From Ignavibacteriota bacterium (GTDB lineage Bacteria; Bacteroidota; Ignavibacteria; UBA10030), in NCBI GenBank assembly GCA_003162695.1, contig PMML01000083.1:5742-43969 (forward strand): a stretch of DNA of 38,228 bases, in the 5' to 3' direction. Positions 16,506 through 24,860 of this stretch are shown piece by piece. Position numbers and translations under genes: made by a program. The stretch's first letter is position 1; every line of letters starts with the position of its first letter. The notes below the pieces were generated by a model. The model was not told where the DNA came from, did not search any database, and was given only the letters and a program-made list of their open reading frames with translations.

Positions 16506-16604
16506 TGCAGCCGGCGCCGGCTTGCCCGGCCTGCATCATTTTCCGCGGGTGACGCCGGAATACCCCGCGGTCATCCCGCAGGGACAACGCCGACCGCGGC
16601 TGCA
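16506..16604. repeat. Palindromic repeat element, copy B
   Basis: 99 bp bounded by TGCAGCC (16506-16512) and GGCTGCA (16598-16604). The block 16548-16576 matches copy A (10128-10156) at about 23 of 29 positions, and the right end CCGCGGCTGCA matches CCGCGGCTACA at 10 of 11. Copy B has a longer left portion containing CCGGCGCCGG. It lies between the TPR gene's stop and the rel start, so it may influence their transcription; no T tract is present. Confidence 0.65.
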
Positions 16605-16667
16605 TTCCTAAAATAATATAGAGATTCCCTGCCGAATGTCAAGCGCAGAGGGAGGAATTGCGGGAAG

Positions 16668-17690
16668 TTAATTTTTCCCGAGAGAATTCAGAAGTTGCCG
16701 GGTATCCTGGAATTTCGCCTCAGCCCGTTTTTGAAGCGCTTCCGAAAATTGCACGGAGTCATAGGAAAGTATTTTCTGCAATTGCTCGCGGACTCCAGCC
16801 GTATCGGCAACAGACAACTGTGATTTTGAGAGATTGAGCCGGCAGACGATCTCGTCGTACGGATGCGGTTCATGAGCTAACACAAGGTTTTCTAAAAGAG
16901 TACGATAAGCGGGAATTGCTTCATGATACCGCTTCGAACGGTCGTAAGCAGTTGCAAGTCCCCATAGGAACACTCTCGTATCCGGGTAATGCTGCAAAGC
17001 TCTTCGGGACCAGTATTCGACCTGTTCGTAGTTTTCTGCATCCAGTTCGATGGAGATAAGCGCACTGATTGCCGCATAGCGGTTTTCTCCCGCTCTTTCT
17101 GCTGCGATCCCGAGCAGCCGGATCCCCTCTGCACGGCTGTCATGAATAAAAGGAATCCAGTGAAGAAATTCCGTTTTCCTGCTTCGCCAATAATAATATG
17201 TTCCGACACCGACGTATGCATCGTAAAATGAAGAGTCCTGTCCTATAACTTCTTCGAGTTTCGAGGCGCTGGAAGAGCCGTACCGTACCGCCGCAATCCA
17301 CGCGCCCCTGTCTGCACGTTCGTAAGCATCATACCCGTCTGCGGTGCCGAGATAATATTCTTTCCATGGAGATTGCAATTTTTCCGCTGCAGTCCTTCCG
17401 AGCACAAGCAGCGAATCGAATATTCCCCGCTCGACCGGAACGGAAAAATCGATTGAGCGCGCCTGCAGAACTGCAACACGATAGAGGAATCCGGCGGGAT
17501 GAGCGGGAAATTCGCGGCAAAGTTCGGAAAAAAGAGAATCCGCTTTTGAATATTCCTGCTTGAGAATCAGGTCGACTCCGGCAGAGACGCCTTTTTGCAG
17601 TTTCGATTCGAGCTGCCATCGGGAAGGCTGTGCCCAAACGTTTGCAATTGCAGAAGAAAGGATGAAAATAAAAAGAGGGAACCGCTGCAT
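16668..17690 (-). CDS. Exported TPR-like protein
   Basis: 340 residues. A signal peptide covers residues 1-20 (short basic start, hydrophobic core FPLFIFILSSAIANV, then AQ), with no lipobox Cys. The mature part is almost entirely helical, with repeat-like units at about 35-residue spacing, for example YSKADSLFSELCREFPAHPAG, YAAISALISIELDAENYEQ and YHEAIPAYRTLLENLV. These are degenerate tetratricopeptide repeats, suggesting a periplasmic scaffold. A YYYWRS stretch near the middle is distinctive. The stop is 2 nt from... upp lies immediately upstream (17693), so the pair is probably co-transcribed, but no functional link with uracil salvage is evident. Confidence 0.75.
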   Translation of the reverse strand: MQRFPLFIFILSSAIANVWAQPSRWQLESKLQKGVSAGVDLILKQEYSKADSLFSELCREFPAHPAGFLYRVAVLQARSIDFSVPVERGIFDSLLVLGRTAAEKLQSPWKEYYLGTADGYDAYERADRGAWIAAVRYGSSSASKLEEVIGQDSSFYDAYVGVGTYYYWRSRKTEFLHWIPFIHDSRAEGIRLLGIAAERAGENRYAAISALISIELDAENYEQVEYWSRRALQHYPDTRVFLWGLATAYDRSKRYHEAIPAYRTLLENLVLAHEPHPYDEIVCRLNLSKSQLSVADTAGVREQLQKILSYDSVQFSEALQKRAEAKFQDTRQLLNSLGKN

Positions 17691-17692
17691 GT

Positions 17693-18319
17693 CTATTCCG
17701 TCCCGAAAATTCTATCGCCGGCATCGCCGAGCCCGGGAAGAATATATCCGCGGTGATTCAATCCGCGGTCCAATGAACATGCATATATGCGAATGTCCGG
17801 ATGAGCTTTATGCATTTTCTTTACGCCTTCCGGTGCAGCGACAAGACTGACGAACTGGATATCGCGCGCGCCCCGTTCCTTCAGAGAGGCGACGGCAGCA
17901 ATGCCGCTCCCTCCCGTTGCAAGCATCGGATCGAGAACAAGGACCAGCGCCCTATCGATGCTGCCGGGTACTTTAAAATAATAATCGACCGGATGAAGCG
18001 TCTTCTCATTGCGGTAAAGACCGATATGCCCAACACGGGCATCGGGCAAAATTTCATTAAATCCATCGAGCAAGCCGAGACCGGCGCGCAGAATAGGAAC
18101 AAGGACGACCGGCTGCTTTATAACGTACCCGCCGGTTTTTTCCAGCGGCGTCATAACACGAATTTTCTCTGTTTTCAATTCGCGAGACACTTCATAAGCC
18201 ATAAGACGTGCCATGCGATGCAAAACAGACCGGAATAGATGACTCGGCGTTTTTTTATTTCGCAGGATCGTCAAATCGCGCTTCACCAGCGGATGATCAA
18301 TGATCACGAGGTTCTTCAC
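17693..18319 (-). CDS. upp: Uracil phosphoribosyltransferase
   Basis: 208 residues, normal UPRT length. It converts uracil plus PRPP to UMP. Motifs: NLVIIDHPLVKRDLTILRNK at the start, PILRAGLGLLDGF, GLYRNEKTLHPVDYYFK, the PRPP loop VLVLDPMLATGGSG, and the uracil-binding C terminus GYILPGLGDAGDRIFGT. It lies 27 nt after der and 2 nt before the TPR gene. UMP kinase for the next step is encoded at 2540-3265. Confidence 0.97.
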   Translation of the reverse strand: MKNLVIIDHPLVKRDLTILRNKKTPSHLFRSVLHRMARLMAYEVSRELKTEKIRVMTPLEKTGGYVIKQPVVLVPILRAGLGLLDGFNEILPDARVGHIGLYRNEKTLHPVDYYFKVPGSIDRALVLVLDPMLATGGSGIAAVASLKERGARDIQFVSLVAAPEGVKKMHKAHPDIRIYACSLDRGLNHRGYILPGLGDAGDRIFGTE

Positions 18320-18346
18320 AGCATTACTCCCTCTCGATTGACCACA

Positions 18347-19654
18347 TTACTTTTTATTGAAGACAATTCCAAGCGGAACACCGGAGAAACCAAAATGTTC
18401 GCGGAGCCTGTTTTCCAGATACCGCCGGTAACTTTCCTGAACGAGTTTCGGTTCGTTGCAGAAGAATGCAAACATCGGCGGGTTTGTCTTGATCTGCGTA
18501 GCATATTTTATCTTGATTTCTTTCGGAGAGGATGACTTTGGAGGATAGTGTTCGATATCCCACATAATTTTTTTATTCAATGCACTTGTCGAAATCCGGC
18601 GGTGCTGCTGCTCGTTCACTTCCAGGGCAACATCAACCACCTTCAGGATGCGTTGTTTTGTCAGCGCTGATATGAACATAACGGGAAGATAGTCATGTTC
18701 TCCGAGTGCTTCCTGAATGATGAGTTCGAGCTTCCGCGCCGTATTCGTTTCCTTTTCGATCAGATCCCATTTATTCACTGCGATAATGGTGGAACGGTGT
18801 TTCTGGATCGTCGCATCGATAATCTGTAAATCCTGCTTATCGACCCCCTGGCTCGCATCGAACAAAATAACGGCCACATCGCTTCGTTCAATAGCACGAA
18901 GCGTTCGCAGCGTGCTGTAGAATTCCACGCTCTCTTCAATCTTGCTCCGCTTGCGAAGACCCGCCGTATCGACCAGCACAACTTCCTGATCCTTATACTG
19001 CAGGATAGAGTCGACGGCATCGCGGGTTGTCCCGGGAATATCCGTCACAACCTGCCGCGTTTTTCCGAGAAGCGCGTTGACAAGAGAAGATTTTCCGACA
19101 TTCGGTTTTCCGATTACTGCAAGACGAAGCCTCGTTTCCTTTACCGGGCGTCCCGCACGCTTAATTTTCTTTGTTATGCGATCGAGAAAATCCCCGATTC
19201 GTCTGCCGCCCAATGCCGCAAGACTGATCGGTTCACCGAGTCCAAGACTGTAAAATTCTGCGGTCAGATTTTCCCGCTGTTCGGAATCGATCTTGTTGGC
19301 GATAAGATAGATCGGTTTGTTCGATTGGCGAAGTATATTGGCGATTTCTTTATCGAGCGGTGTTACTCCTTCCAGGGCGTCGACGACAAAAACGATGGAA
19401 TCCGCCTCTTCTATGGCGATTTCCGCCTGTTCCCGTATGGCTTTTTCAAAGATATCTTCGGATTTCGGCACATATCCGCCGGTGTCGATAATGGTAAATT
19501 GTTTCCCGGCCCATTCAGTTTCCGCATACAGGCGGTCGCGGGTCACTCCCGGCGTATCGAAAACGATGGCATCGCGCATACCGAGGATACGGTTGAACAA
19601 TGTCGATTTACCGACGTTCGGACGGCCTATAATAGCAACGATATGGGATGGCAT
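18347..19654 (-). CDS. der: Ribosome-assembly GTPase Der (EngA)
   Basis: 435 residues with two tandem GTPase domains, the hallmark of Der. Domain 1: GRPNVGKST (residues 9-17), DTPGVTRDR, DTGGY, NKID. Domain 2: GKPNVGKSS, DIPGTTRDAVDS, DTAGLRKRSKIEESVEFYS, NKWDL. The final 80 residues form the KH-like domain (SALNKKIMWDIEHYPP, PMFAFFCNEPKLV, RLREHFGFSGVPL). Der matures the 50S subunit. tRNA-Pro is encoded 27 nt upstream on the same strand. Confidence 0.98.
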   Translation of the reverse strand: MPSHIVAIIGRPNVGKSTLFNRILGMRDAIVFDTPGVTRDRLYAETEWAGKQFTIIDTGGYVPKSEDIFEKAIREQAEIAIEEADSIVFVVDALEGVTPLDKEIANILRQSNKPIYLIANKIDSEQRENLTAEFYSLGLGEPISLAALGGRRIGDFLDRITKKIKRAGRPVKETRLRLAVIGKPNVGKSSLVNALLGKTRQVVTDIPGTTRDAVDSILQYKDQEVVLVDTAGLRKRSKIEESVEFYSTLRTLRAIERSDVAVILFDASQGVDKQDLQIIDATIQKHRSTIIAVNKWDLIEKETNTARKLELIIQEALGEHDYLPVMFISALTKQRILKVVDVALEVNEQQHRRISTSALNKKIMWDIEHYPPKSSSPKEIKIKYATQIKTNPPMFAFFCNEPKLVQESYRRYLENRLREHFGFSGVPLGIVFNKK

Positions 19655-19681
19655 AGATTTGTTTTCTTCTGAAGGATATTG

Positions 19682-19756
19682 TCGGGGCGGGGAGATTTGA
19701 ACTCCCGACCTCTTGGTCCCGAACCAAGCGCGCTAGCCAGGCTACGCTACGCCCCG
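19682..19756 (-). tRNA. tRNA-Pro (CGG)
   Basis: 75 nt on the minus strand: acceptor CGGGGCG/CGCCCCG, D arm GCGTAGCCTGGCTAGCGC, anticodon stem CTTGG/CCAAG around TTCGGGA with anticodon CGG, T stem GGGAG/CTCCC with loop TTCAAAT, discriminator A. CCA is not encoded. A degenerate copy lies 50 nt upstream. Confidence 0.95.
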
Positions 19757-19810
19757 ATTTAGAAACAATATTTAGAAACTTATTTAATCAAAGAACTTTT
19801 TAGCGCAATT

Positions 19811-19883
19811 CCCGACCTTGGCGCCCCAGCGCCACGCGCCAGCCAGGCGGAGTTTATCCCGCCTGCAGCGGGACTACGCCCCG
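19811..19883 (-). pseudogene. Degenerate tRNA-Pro-like sequence
   Basis: Read on the minus strand it begins CGGGGCGTAG, like the 5' end of tRNA-Pro. A 26-base insert follows (19848-19873) containing TCCCGC-TGCAG-GCGGGA. It then resumes with CCTGGCTGGCGCG (tRNA: CCTGGCTAGCGCG), an altered anticodon arm TGGCGC-TGGG-GCGCCA, and AAGGTCGGGAATT (tRNA: AGAGGTCGGGAGTT). The T stem cannot form and the acceptor 3' strand is missing. It is a decayed duplicate of the neighbouring tRNA, or a repeat element that resembles it. Confidence 0.5.
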
Positions 19884-19927
19884 TTAGAATTCCTGAATTA
19901 TTAATATACGAAAGAGATGCCGGAAAA

Positions 19928-20887
19928 TCAATTTGAGTTTTCAGCTCTTTTTTTTTGATTCCGGAATAGATCGACAATCTCATCAGTCAATGCTTCCCAG
20001 TTCTCGGCTGCATCGACCTGCATCCAGTGAATTCTCTCATCTGCCCGAAACCATGTCATTTGACGTTTTGCGAAACGGCGCGAATTGCGCTTTATGAGTT
20101 CGATCATCATATTCTTGTCGATTATACCGTCCAAAAAATTGAACACTTCTTTGTATCCGACCGTATTAAGAGCATTGACCGTGCGGGGCACTCCGCGTTT
20201 CAGAAGTCTCTCTGCTTCTTCAACCAGTCCTTTTTCCAGCATGAAATCGACACGCCGGTTGATTCGCTCATAGAGAACCTTTCGTTCCCATTTCAAACCG
20301 ATCTGCATAACGCCGTAAACCGGTTTCGAATTCTGCCCTGCATGATGATCGGAAAGAGTTTTCCCCGTTTTAGTATATACCTCGAGCGCCCTGATGATTC
20401 TCCGTAATTTTGTAGGATCGAGTTTAGAAGCGGTAACCGGATCGACCTGCATCAGCCGCAAAAAAAGTTTTTCCGCACCTTCCTCGGCTGCTTCCTCTTC
20501 CAATTGCCTGCGGATTGCATCATCCTTTCCCGGACCATCGAAGAAGCCGTCAATCACTCCTTGCGCATACAATCCGGTGCCCCCGACAAGGATGGGCTGA
20601 ATGCTTTTTCCAAAAAGTTCTTCAACACATCGCCGTGCCTGATCGCTGTAGATCCCTGCATTGTAATCCTCCGGCGGATCGAGGATATCGATAAAATGAT
20701 GCCGGACATTGCGAAGGTCTTCGGGCGTCGGTTTTGCAGTGCCGATGTCCAGATGCCGGTACACCTGGCGCGAATCGGCTGAAACGATTTCACCGTTCAG
20801 CCGACCGGCAAGCAGCATACCGAGATGTGTTTTCCCTGACGCCGTCGGCCCGACAATAGCAAGAAGAACCTGTTCTGAGCGTTTCAT
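19928..20887 (-). CDS. miaA: tRNA dimethylallyltransferase
   Basis: 319 residues. MiaA adds an isopentenyl group to A37 of tRNAs reading UNN codons. Motifs: LAIVGPTASGKTHLGMLLA with the P-loop at residues 13-20, EIVSADSRQVYRHLDIGTAKP, HHFIDILDPPEDYNAG, ILVGGTGLYAQGVIDG, and the C-terminal VGYKEVFNFLDG and RNSRRFAKRQMTWFR. ATG at 20887. pcm is upstream, separated by a 7-bp-periodic repeat tract. Confidence 0.97.
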   Translation of the reverse strand: MKRSEQVLLAIVGPTASGKTHLGMLLAGRLNGEIVSADSRQVYRHLDIGTAKPTPEDLRNVRHHFIDILDPPEDYNAGIYSDQARRCVEELFGKSIQPILVGGTGLYAQGVIDGFFDGPGKDDAIRRQLEEEAAEEGAEKLFLRLMQVDPVTASKLDPTKLRRIIRALEVYTKTGKTLSDHHAGQNSKPVYGVMQIGLKWERKVLYERINRRVDFMLEKGLVEEAERLLKRGVPRTVNALNTVGYKEVFNFLDGIIDKNMMIELIKRNSRRFAKRQMTWFRADERIHWMQVDAAENWEALTDEIVDLFRNQKKRAENSN

Positions 20888-20891
20888 CTTT

Positions 20892-20961
20892 TAGTTCTTG
20901 GTTCTTGGTTCTTGGTTAACCATTCACTGTTTACAATTGTCCATTGGCAGTTGACAATTTA
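20892..20961 (-). repeat. Degenerate heptamer repeat tract 1
   Basis: On the minus strand about ten consecutive 7-bp units, first of the type AGTAAAT / TGTAAAC / AGTGAAT and then three near-identical CCAAGAA-type units. It begins in the pcm stop codon (the TAA at 20961-20959 is part of AGTAAAT) and ends just before the miaA start. Confidence 0.75.
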
Positions 20962-21624
20962 CTGCTTCCCGTTCCATCCTTTTTTCCCGATCAGCGGAAC
21001 GAACTTGAATCCGACCGCTTCTTGAGCGGTATAAGCGTCTCCTGTTCGGCTAAGGATTCGGATCGATTGTGTTTCAAGATCGCCGACCGGGATAATAAGA
21101 CGGCCTCCGTCGGCAAGCTGTTTGAGCAGCGGTTCGGGGACATCCGGTGCCGCCGCTGTAACGATGATGCCGTCGTACGGCGCGAATTCGCTCCAGCCGA
21201 CCGTTCCGTCTCCGCACCGGGTTGCAATGTGATAGCCTAATTTTTCCAGCAGCTTCCGCGACTGCAAGTGCAAATCCATATGCCGCTCGATCGTAAAAAC
21301 ACGGCAGCCCAATTCCGCAAGCACGGCAGCCTGATAGCCGGAGCCGGTCCCAATTTCAAGAACTTTTATATCTCTTCCTGAAGGGATGGATTTCCAGCCG
21401 AGCAGCAGCTGCTCCGTCATGAACGCCACGGTATACGGCTGTGATATTGTCTGGCCGCTGTCAATCGGCAGTGCGTTGTCTTCATATGCCCGGCCGGAAA
21501 AAACAGGAGCAATAAATTGATGACGCTCTATTTTCTGCATCACTCCCAGCAGCGCTTCATCGGTAATGCCTCGCTGCTTGAGCAAAGCTGCCATTTCTGC
21601 GCGTTCGTCTTCAAAGCGGCTCAT
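20959..21624 (-). CDS. pcm: Protein-L-isoaspartate O-methyltransferase
   Basis: 221 residues. It methylates isoaspartyl residues from damaged proteins using SAM. Family segments: RHQFIAPVFSGRAYEDNALPI, SGQTISQPYTVAFMTEQLLL, SAM motif I KVLEIGTGSGYQAAVLAELG, FTIERHMDL, then RCGDGTVGWSEFAPYDGIIVTAAAP and the closing ADGGRLIIPVG. The ATG overlaps the glycosyltransferase stop by four bases. The stop codon lies inside a heptamer repeat, so the extreme C terminus (GWNGKQ) may have been set by repeat insertion. Confidence 0.96.
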   Translation of the reverse strand: MSRFEDERAEMAALLKQRGITDEALLGVMQKIERHQFIAPVFSGRAYEDNALPIDSGQTISQPYTVAFMTEQLLLGWKSIPSGRDIKVLEIGTGSGYQAAVLAELGCRVFTIERHMDLHLQSRKLLEKLGYHIATRCGDGTVGWSEFAPYDGIIVTAAAPDVPEPLLKQLADGGRLIIPVGDLETQSIRILSRTGDAYTAQEAVGFKFVPLIGKKGWNGKQ

Positions 21625-22289
21625 GCATTTTCCTTAAAAAGGACTTCAATAAATTTAACGGTCGTTTTCCAATGTGTCATATAACTTTTTTCTTCTCCAT
21701 AAACGGTTTGAACAGGCGCCCATGCAAACCGGAAACCCCGCTTTGCCGCTTTAATGAGAAATTCAGTTTCCGCCTCGTATCCCGATGAAACCGTAAAAAC
21801 TTTTTCAAGCACTATTTTCCGGATCAACCGAAACCCGCATTGACTGTCTTTGATCCGGATTCCGGTCCGTATTCCCACCAAAGCCGACGTGATGGTATTC
21901 GACATTCTCCGGTGGAACGGCATGCACGTCCCTTTCCTCTGCCGCCACCCCACGACTATATCGGCGTCCATCTCTTTCTGGACTTCAATAAAATTCGGAA
22001 TATCTTCCGGAAGATGCTGGAGATCGGCATCCATCGTCAGCACAAAATCGGCCGGTGTGTGGAAACGGATATAATCAAATCCGGTCTGCAGGGCAGCGCC
22101 TTTCCCTTTATTCACAGCATGACGCAGAACGGTTGCACCGTTTGTCCCGGCAGCAATGGCCGTGGCATCCGGAGATCCGTCGTCCACGACAAGAATGCCG
22201 GCGTCCGGCATTACGCCACGCACTCTCCGGATCAATTCCGGAAGCGTTCGCTCTGCACGATAGGCTGGAATCATTACGATGAGATTCAT
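21621..22289 (-). CDS. Family 2 glycosyltransferase (polyprenyl-phosphate sugar transferase type)
   Basis: 222 residues starting at the ATG at 22289, which overlaps the folP stop as ATGA. It is a GT-A fold: MIPAYRAERTLPELIRRV, VVDDGSPDATAIAAG, GAALQTGFDYI, the metal-binding TMDADLQHLPEDIP, DIVVGWRQRKGT and DSQCGFRLIRKIVL. This set matches the DPM1/dolichyl-phosphate-mannose-like clade, which loads a sugar on polyprenyl phosphate. Unlike ArnC/GtrB, no C-terminal membrane helices are present, so it is soluble or peripheral. Donor and acceptor cannot be inferred. Confidence 0.9.
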   Translation of the reverse strand: MNLIVMIPAYRAERTLPELIRRVRGVMPDAGILVVDDGSPDATAIAAGTNGATVLRHAVNKGKGAALQTGFDYIRFHTPADFVLTMDADLQHLPEDIPNFIEVQKEMDADIVVGWRQRKGTCMPFHRRMSNTITSALVGIRTGIRIKDSQCGFRLIRKIVLEKVFTVSSGYEAETEFLIKAAKRGFRFAWAPVQTVYGEEKSYMTHWKTTVKFIEVLFKENA

Positions 22290-23155
22290 ATTCTGGGAAA
22301 GTCTCCTGCTGCACCCGGTTTTAAAACATCGCATGCCTGCGCAATGCGCTTGATCACCTGAACGTCGTGAACGCGAAGAATCTGAACACCGTTAAAAATA
22401 CAGGCAGCGGAAGCTGCGGCAGTTCCTTCCAAGCGCTCATGCGGAGGAAGGTTCAAAATAGTACCGATAAAAGATTTTCTGGAAGGACCGACAAGCAAAG
22501 GATAACCGAGTGTGCGAAACGATGAAAGTTCTTTCAATATCCGGATATTATGCGCAAAGGTTTTTCCGAATCCGATGCCGGGATCAATAATAATTTGATC
22601 CACACCTGCCAGCTTTGCCGACTCCGCTTGAGCGGACAGAAACTGCATTACCTCCTCTACAACATTTTCATAAATCGGATCGGCCTGCATCGTTTTCGGT
22701 TTTCCTTTGGTGTGCATAAGAACAGCCGTTGCGCGATGCCGGGCTGTTACTCCGGCCATTTGACTATCGAATGTAAACCCGCTGATATCGTTGACAATCA
22801 CTGCGCCTGCAGACAATGCCGCATCGGCAACTTCCGATTTCGTCGTATCGATCGAAATCGGGACCTTGACTTCTTTTTTCAGCCGTTCAATAAGAGGAAT
22901 AGTCCGCCGGATCTCTTCGTTGATACCGACCGGTTCCGATCCCGGTCTCGTCGACTCACCCCCGACATCGATAAAGTCCGCACCTTCCTTTTCCATTGCC
23001 CTTCCATGAGCCGCAGCTTCTTCGATGCCAAAATATTTGCCGCCGTCGGAGAATGAATCCGGAGTCGCATTAAGAATACCCATGATATGCGTACGGGATA
23101 AGAGATCGTAAGTAATATTGCCGAATTGAAATAGAAAATTCGTTCGCATATCCAT
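22286..23155 (-). CDS. folP: Dihydropteroate synthase
   Basis: 289 residues. It condenses p-aminobenzoate with the FolK product; it is the sulfonamide target. Motifs: IMGILNATPDSFSDGGKYF, DFIDVGGESTRPGSEPVG, ISIDTTKSEVADAAL, VIVNDISGF, the MHTKGKPKTMQ loop, IIIDPGIGFGKTFAHN and the C-terminal LLVGPSRKSFIG with RVHDV. ATG at 23155 or two codons in. It heads the folP-glycosyltransferase-pcm run, 14 nt after the M28-type gene. Confidence 0.97.
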   Translation of the reverse strand: MDMRTNFLFQFGNITYDLLSRTHIMGILNATPDSFSDGGKYFGIEEAAAHGRAMEKEGADFIDVGGESTRPGSEPVGINEEIRRTIPLIERLKKEVKVPISIDTTKSEVADAALSAGAVIVNDISGFTFDSQMAGVTARHRATAVLMHTKGKPKTMQADPIYENVVEEVMQFLSAQAESAKLAGVDQIIIDPGIGFGKTFAHNIRILKELSSFRTLGYPLLVGPSRKSFIGTILNLPPHERLEGTAAASAACIFNGVQILRVHDVQVIKRIAQACDVLKPGAAGDFPRI

Positions 23156-23169
23156 CGATTATAAAAAAT

Positions 23170-24633
23170 TTATTTCCACATGAGCTGCAGCAAAGCAAGG
23201 CCTGCGGCATTGACTCCCCATACCATATCGACCGGCTCTTTATCAGTCGTCATTTTCGGCAAATCGAGCGCGGAATGGTAATACGGCGAATAGCCGATCA
23301 CGATGGAATCGGATTTCCCTTTCCACGCTTTTGATCGCCATCCTTCTGTCTGCGCAACGGTTTTCGGTTCATTCCAGGCCGCGGTGAAGATGGTGATAGA
23401 AGGAATTCCAACCGAAGGCAGGCCGAGTCCTTCCAGCGACTTCGGCAAAAAGACATGCGAATCCAATCCGCCCAGCAGAGGATTCGTAGTCGCTTCTTTC
23501 CAGAATCCCCTCTGTCCTGCATATTTTTCACCGATGTTTTCAAAAATTTTCAAGAGATCATGATTTTGTTCGGCATCATTTCCCTCAAAGTAGATGCAAT
23601 TGCGCGGACGGGCGATGCCGATTTCGTCAAGATTGATCACACCGGCAATTTTTTGTAATTCCTGAGCATGCTGTCGGACATAATATCCGGACGATGATAC
23701 TTCGCTTCCCCAGACAATAAAGCGGATACTTTTAGACGGGGGCGGAAGAACCTGATCGTCAACCAGCCCTTTTAAGAGACGAGCTATTTCCATTACTCCG
23801 GAAACACCGGAAGCATTATCATCGGCTCCCGGCCCGCCGGAATCGGAATCGCCATGAGCACAGACGATAAAATATCCATCGCCGGTTCCATGCAATGTCG
23901 CTATCACTGTTTTTGGATGCCCGGGCGCAACGATGCACTTTGATGAATATTTTATCGTAACCGGTATTCCTTTTTGCAGCTCCGATTTCAATCGTTCTCC
24001 GGCATACGTTGAAATATCGTAAACCGGAATCGGGTTAGTCTTCGATGCTTTCAAGTTCGTAATCATTGCATATATAGAATATGCGGACGAGTGAACGGGT
24101 TCATAGGTCAGCAAGCAGCGAGCACCGGCCTGGACTAGCACCTTGTATGTTTGATCCGAAGGATGCCGGTCCAGCAGCACTGCCTTACCGTCGATTTTTT
24201 TCTTATCAAGATCGGTATCCGAAAGGCAGGAGATTAACGAGGATCTTTGTTCGCGCACAGAGGGAGAATATCCGGCAAGCCATTCATGCTGAATAAGACC
24301 GCGAAGTCGATTCGGTTCTTCGATCCTGATATTCCAATGTACATCGGAAAAGGCAAGCTGCTCCGGTTCCGAAACAATTTCAGGATCGAATCCATATCCC
24401 TTGAGCCGGCGTACGACATACTTTACCGATTTGTCGCCGGATACCGTTCCGCCGAGCCGGTTCCCGCATTGAACGATGTCCCGGACAGTCATCCGCAGAT
24501 TGACCTGGCTGACTTTTGAAATAAATCGTTTCTCCTCCTGAGCCGTTATCGAAGCCGCAGGCGGTGATTGAGCAAAAATCTGCCGGACAAGCAGAAGGAA
24601 AATAAGATTAATGAGCCTGTTAAAGTCCATCAT
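23170..24633 (-). CDS. Exported M28-family peptidase-like protein with altered active site
   Basis: 487 residues. A signal peptide spans residues 1-21 (LINLIFLLLVRQIFA). A PA-like segment (residues about 130-220, LLDRHPSDQTYKVLVQAGARC) precedes the M28 domain. Metal-site matches: VCAHGDSDSGGPGADDNASG (His and bridging Asp), NLDEIG (Asp) and SPYYHSALDLP (final His). The usual Glu-Glu pair after the WG motif reads WGSEVSSSG here, so one of the two glutamates (catalytic base or zinc ligand) is missing. It could be a weakened or non-catalytic M28 protein. Likely periplasmic or outer-membrane associated. The stop is 14 nt before folP. Confidence 0.85.
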   Translation of the reverse strand: MMDFNRLINLIFLLLVRQIFAQSPPAASITAQEEKRFISKVSQVNLRMTVRDIVQCGNRLGGTVSGDKSVKYVVRRLKGYGFDPEIVSEPEQLAFSDVHWNIRIEEPNRLRGLIQHEWLAGYSPSVREQRSSLISCLSDTDLDKKKIDGKAVLLDRHPSDQTYKVLVQAGARCLLTYEPVHSSAYSIYAMITNLKASKTNPIPVYDISTYAGERLKSELQKGIPVTIKYSSKCIVAPGHPKTVIATLHGTGDGYFIVCAHGDSDSGGPGADDNASGVSGVMEIARLLKGLVDDQVLPPPSKSIRFIVWGSEVSSSGYYVRQHAQELQKIAGVINLDEIGIARPRNCIYFEGNDAEQNHDLLKIFENIGEKYAGQRGFWKEATTNPLLGGLDSHVFLPKSLEGLGLPSVGIPSITIFTAAWNEPKTVAQTEGWRSKAWKGKSDSIVIGYSPYYHSALDLPKMTTDKEPVDMVWGVNAAGLALLQLMWK

Positions 24634-24760
24634 CCTTGAATTGTGTATTATCGATTAAGCAAGTATACCGAAATGTTATGAAAGTTAAAAGTTCAAAAAT
24701 CGCCCGCGAGCGTATTATGTGAGTGGCTGCGATTTTGAGAATCCCGTGTTTTTTGACGGG
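24634..24760. other. Upstream region of the M28 gene
   Basis: Contains an 8-bp inverted repeat AAAATCGC (24696-24703)/GCGATTTT (24729-24736) with a 25-base loop, and a 6-bp stem TCCCGT/ACGGGA around GTTTTTTG (24742-24761). No gene. Promoters for the divergent genes should be here or in the adjacent repeat region, but none is evident. Confidence 0.4.
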
Positions 24761-24860
24761 AACTGTGAATTGTAAACTGTGAACGGTAAATTGAGAACAG
24801 TGAATAGTAAATTGTAAATAGTCAATGGTAATAGAGACTAAGAACCAAGCACCAAGAACT
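24761..24860. repeat. Degenerate heptamer repeat tract 2
   Basis: About nine direct 7-bp units of the form (A/T)GT(G/A)AA(C/T) run in phase from 24763 to about 24828, followed by AAGAACC / AAGCACC-type units up to 24860. Element D begins exactly where this tract stops. Confidence 0.78.
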
